From Hungateiclostridiaceae bacterium UBA3934 (lineage in GTDB: Bacteria; Bacillota; Clostridia; Acetivibrionales; DTU013): 5,634 bases of DNA. Shown here piece by piece: positions 4,505-5,634 of the stretch. The translations under genes and the position numbers were made by a program. The stretch lies in contig DGEE01000087.1 of NCBI GenBank assembly GCA_002385815.1, forward strand, positions 1 to 5,634, given 5' to 3'. The notes beneath the pieces were generated by a model. The model had not been told where the DNA came from. It saw nothing but the letters and a program-made list of their open reading frames with translations, and ran no database searches. Each line of letters starts with the position of its first letter. Positions within the stretch are counted from its first letter, which is position 1.

Positions 4505-5634
4505 ATGAAATATTATGTAGATGCAAATGCCCCCAAAGACGGCAACGGTTCAGCCGACAGTCCATTCCGCAGGATAAGTGAAGCGGCGAAGCTGGCTCTT
4601 CCCGGTGACGAAGTGCTGGTAGCACCGGGGATTTACAGGGAGTATGTGGACCCGGTCAATCCCGGTACTGAAGATGCGCGTATCACTTACATAAGCACCA
4701 CACCACTTGGTGCCGTGATCACAGGTGCAGAACAGGTGAAAACATGGAAGCATTACCAGGGAAATGTCTGGGTATGTCGGATCGCAAACAGTGTGTTCGG
4801 AGAGTACAATCCCTATACAACTCTGGTTTACGGCGACTGGTACTTTGCGGAGCCAAACAGGCATACAGGCTGTGTCTACCTGAATGACAAAGCGATGTAT
4901 GAAGCCGTAACGCTGGAAGAGTGTATCAAGGGCGAGATCTATGAATGCAGCTGGGTGCCGGAGGATTCTATTTACAAGTGGTATACAGAACAGGACACGG
5001 ATACCGATGAAACGGTCATTTATGCCAACTTCCAGGGGCTGGACCCCAATGAGGAAAATGTGGAAATCAATGTCCGCCGCAGGTGTTTCATGCCCTCCAA
5101 AACAGGTGTCGGTTATATTACGGTCAGAGGATTCAAAATCGATAAAGCCGCCACCACATGGGCACCGCCTGCAGCATTTCAGGACGGCATGATCGGTCCT
5201 CACTGGAGCAAGGGCTGGATCATCGAAGACTGCGAGATTTCAAACAGCAAGTGTGCCGGTATTTCTCTGGGCAAATATCTCGATCCCGATAACGAACATT
5301 ATTTTACATACAAATATGTAAAGAGCCCTACCCAGATGGAACGCGATGCGATTTGCCGCGGCCAGTATCACGGCTGGCTGAAGGAAAAGATCGGCAGTCA
5401 CATTGTCCGCCGCTGCAATATCCACCATTGTGAGCAGGGCGGTATTATAGGCAGGATGGGGAATGTGTTCAGCATCATCGAGGACAACCATATCCACCAT
5501 ATCAATAACATGATGGAACTGGGAGGAGCGGAAGTTGCCGGTATAAAGCTGCACGCAGCCATTGATGTCACTATACGCCGCAATCATATCCACCACTGCA
5601 CGATGGGGATATGGTGTGACTGGGAAGCCCAGGG
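4505..5634 (+). CDS. GH120 beta-xylosidase, N-terminal part (runs off the right edge)
   Basis: GH120 beta-xylosidases remove xylose from the non-reducing end of xylo-oligosaccharides with retention of configuration. The 376 residues present align by eye with recalled Thermoanaerobacterium saccharolyticum XylC. Shared stretches include FGEYNPY (98-104), YANFQGLDPNEENVEINVRR (173-192), WAPP (219-222), HWSKGWIIED (233-242), WLKEKIGSHI (291-300), AGIKLHAAID (345-354) and CDWEAQ (371-376). The right-handed beta-helix begins at residue 1 and is interrupted by a flanking beta-sandwich (about 76-195), as in XylC. Asp372 corresponds to the XylC nucleophile Asp382; the acid/base Glu405 equivalent would fall about 23 residues later, beyond the window. 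Glu343 matches XylC Glu353, while the preceding His352 is Ala342 here. There is no signal peptide, so the enzyme is probably cytoplasmic and depends on oligosaccharide import. The full protein should be near 640 residues. Activity on other substrates, such as arabinosides, cannot be excluded. Confidence 0.9.
   Translation, partial: MKYYVDANAPKDGNGSADSPFRRISEAAKLALPGDEVLVAPGIYREYVDPVNPGTEDARITYISTTPLGAVITGAEQVKTWKHYQGNVWVCRIANSVFGEYNPYTTLVYGDWYFAEPNRHTGCVYLNDKAMYEAVTLEECIKGEIYECSWVPEDSIYKWYTEQDTDTDETVIYANFQGLDPNEENVEINVRRRCFMPSKTGVGYITVRGFKIDKAATTWAPPAAFQDGMIGPHWSKGWIIEDCEISNSKCAGISLGKYLDPDNEHYFTYKYVKSPTQMERDAICRGQYHGWLKEKIGSHIVRRCNIHHCEQGGIIGRMGNVFSIIEDNHIHHINNMMELGGAEVAGIKLHAAIDVTIRRNHIHHCTMGIWCDWEAQ

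Noticed and set aside
4550..5203. A 217-codon open frame on the minus strand inside the GH120 gene
   Set aside because: It is antisense to a well-matched GH120 coding region, has no family resemblance and is explained as a shadow frame.

Overview
The window reads as a chromosomal segment of an anaerobic, Gram-positive member of the Clostridia (Bacillota), probably a gut or rumen plant-fibre degrader. This is inferred from strong AGGAGG-type ribosome binding sites, GTG starts, a sigma-A-type promoter, a GH120 beta-xylosidase like that of Thermoanaerobacterium, a DUF134 regulator and an ECF sigma/anti-sigma pair. No mobile element, rRNA, tRNA or CRISPR array is visible.

Layout. Positions 1-167 hold a possible C-terminal tail of a plus-strand gene and a hairpin. 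Four genes then lie on the minus strand; in order of transcription (right to left) they are a DUF134 HTH regulator (3754-4119), an ANT(6)-type aminoglycoside 6-adenylyltransferase (2730-3602), an ECF sigma factor (2008-2571) and its transmembrane zinc-binding anti-sigma factor (168-2024). The regulator has a near-consensus promoter carrying two copies of the palindrome TGACATATRTCA, one over the -35 box and one just past the likely transcription start. The sigma and anti-sigma genes overlap by 17 bp and form an operon with its own likely promoter. The anti-sigma factor is about three times the usual size because a disordered linker and a ~390-residue beta-rich exterior domain follow its membrane helix.

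Divergent from this block, a GH120 beta-xylosidase gene starts at 4505 on the plus strand and runs off the right edge. It breaks off four residues after the expected catalytic nucleophile (Asp372). It has no signal peptide, so it should act in the cytoplasm on imported xylo-oligosaccharides. The 385-bp intergenic region (4120-4504) is dense in regulatory signals: two promoters, the paired palindromes, a 21-bp tandem repeat in the DUF134 leader and a 15-bp tandem repeat upstream of the xylosidase promoter.

How the genes cooperate is inference. The sigma/anti-sigma pair is a surface-signal transduction module with an unknown signal. The xylosidase is a catabolic gene. The DUF134 protein probably regulates itself and may affect the divergent gene. 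The adenylyltransferase looks like a resident chromosomal gene rather than part of a resistance cassette.
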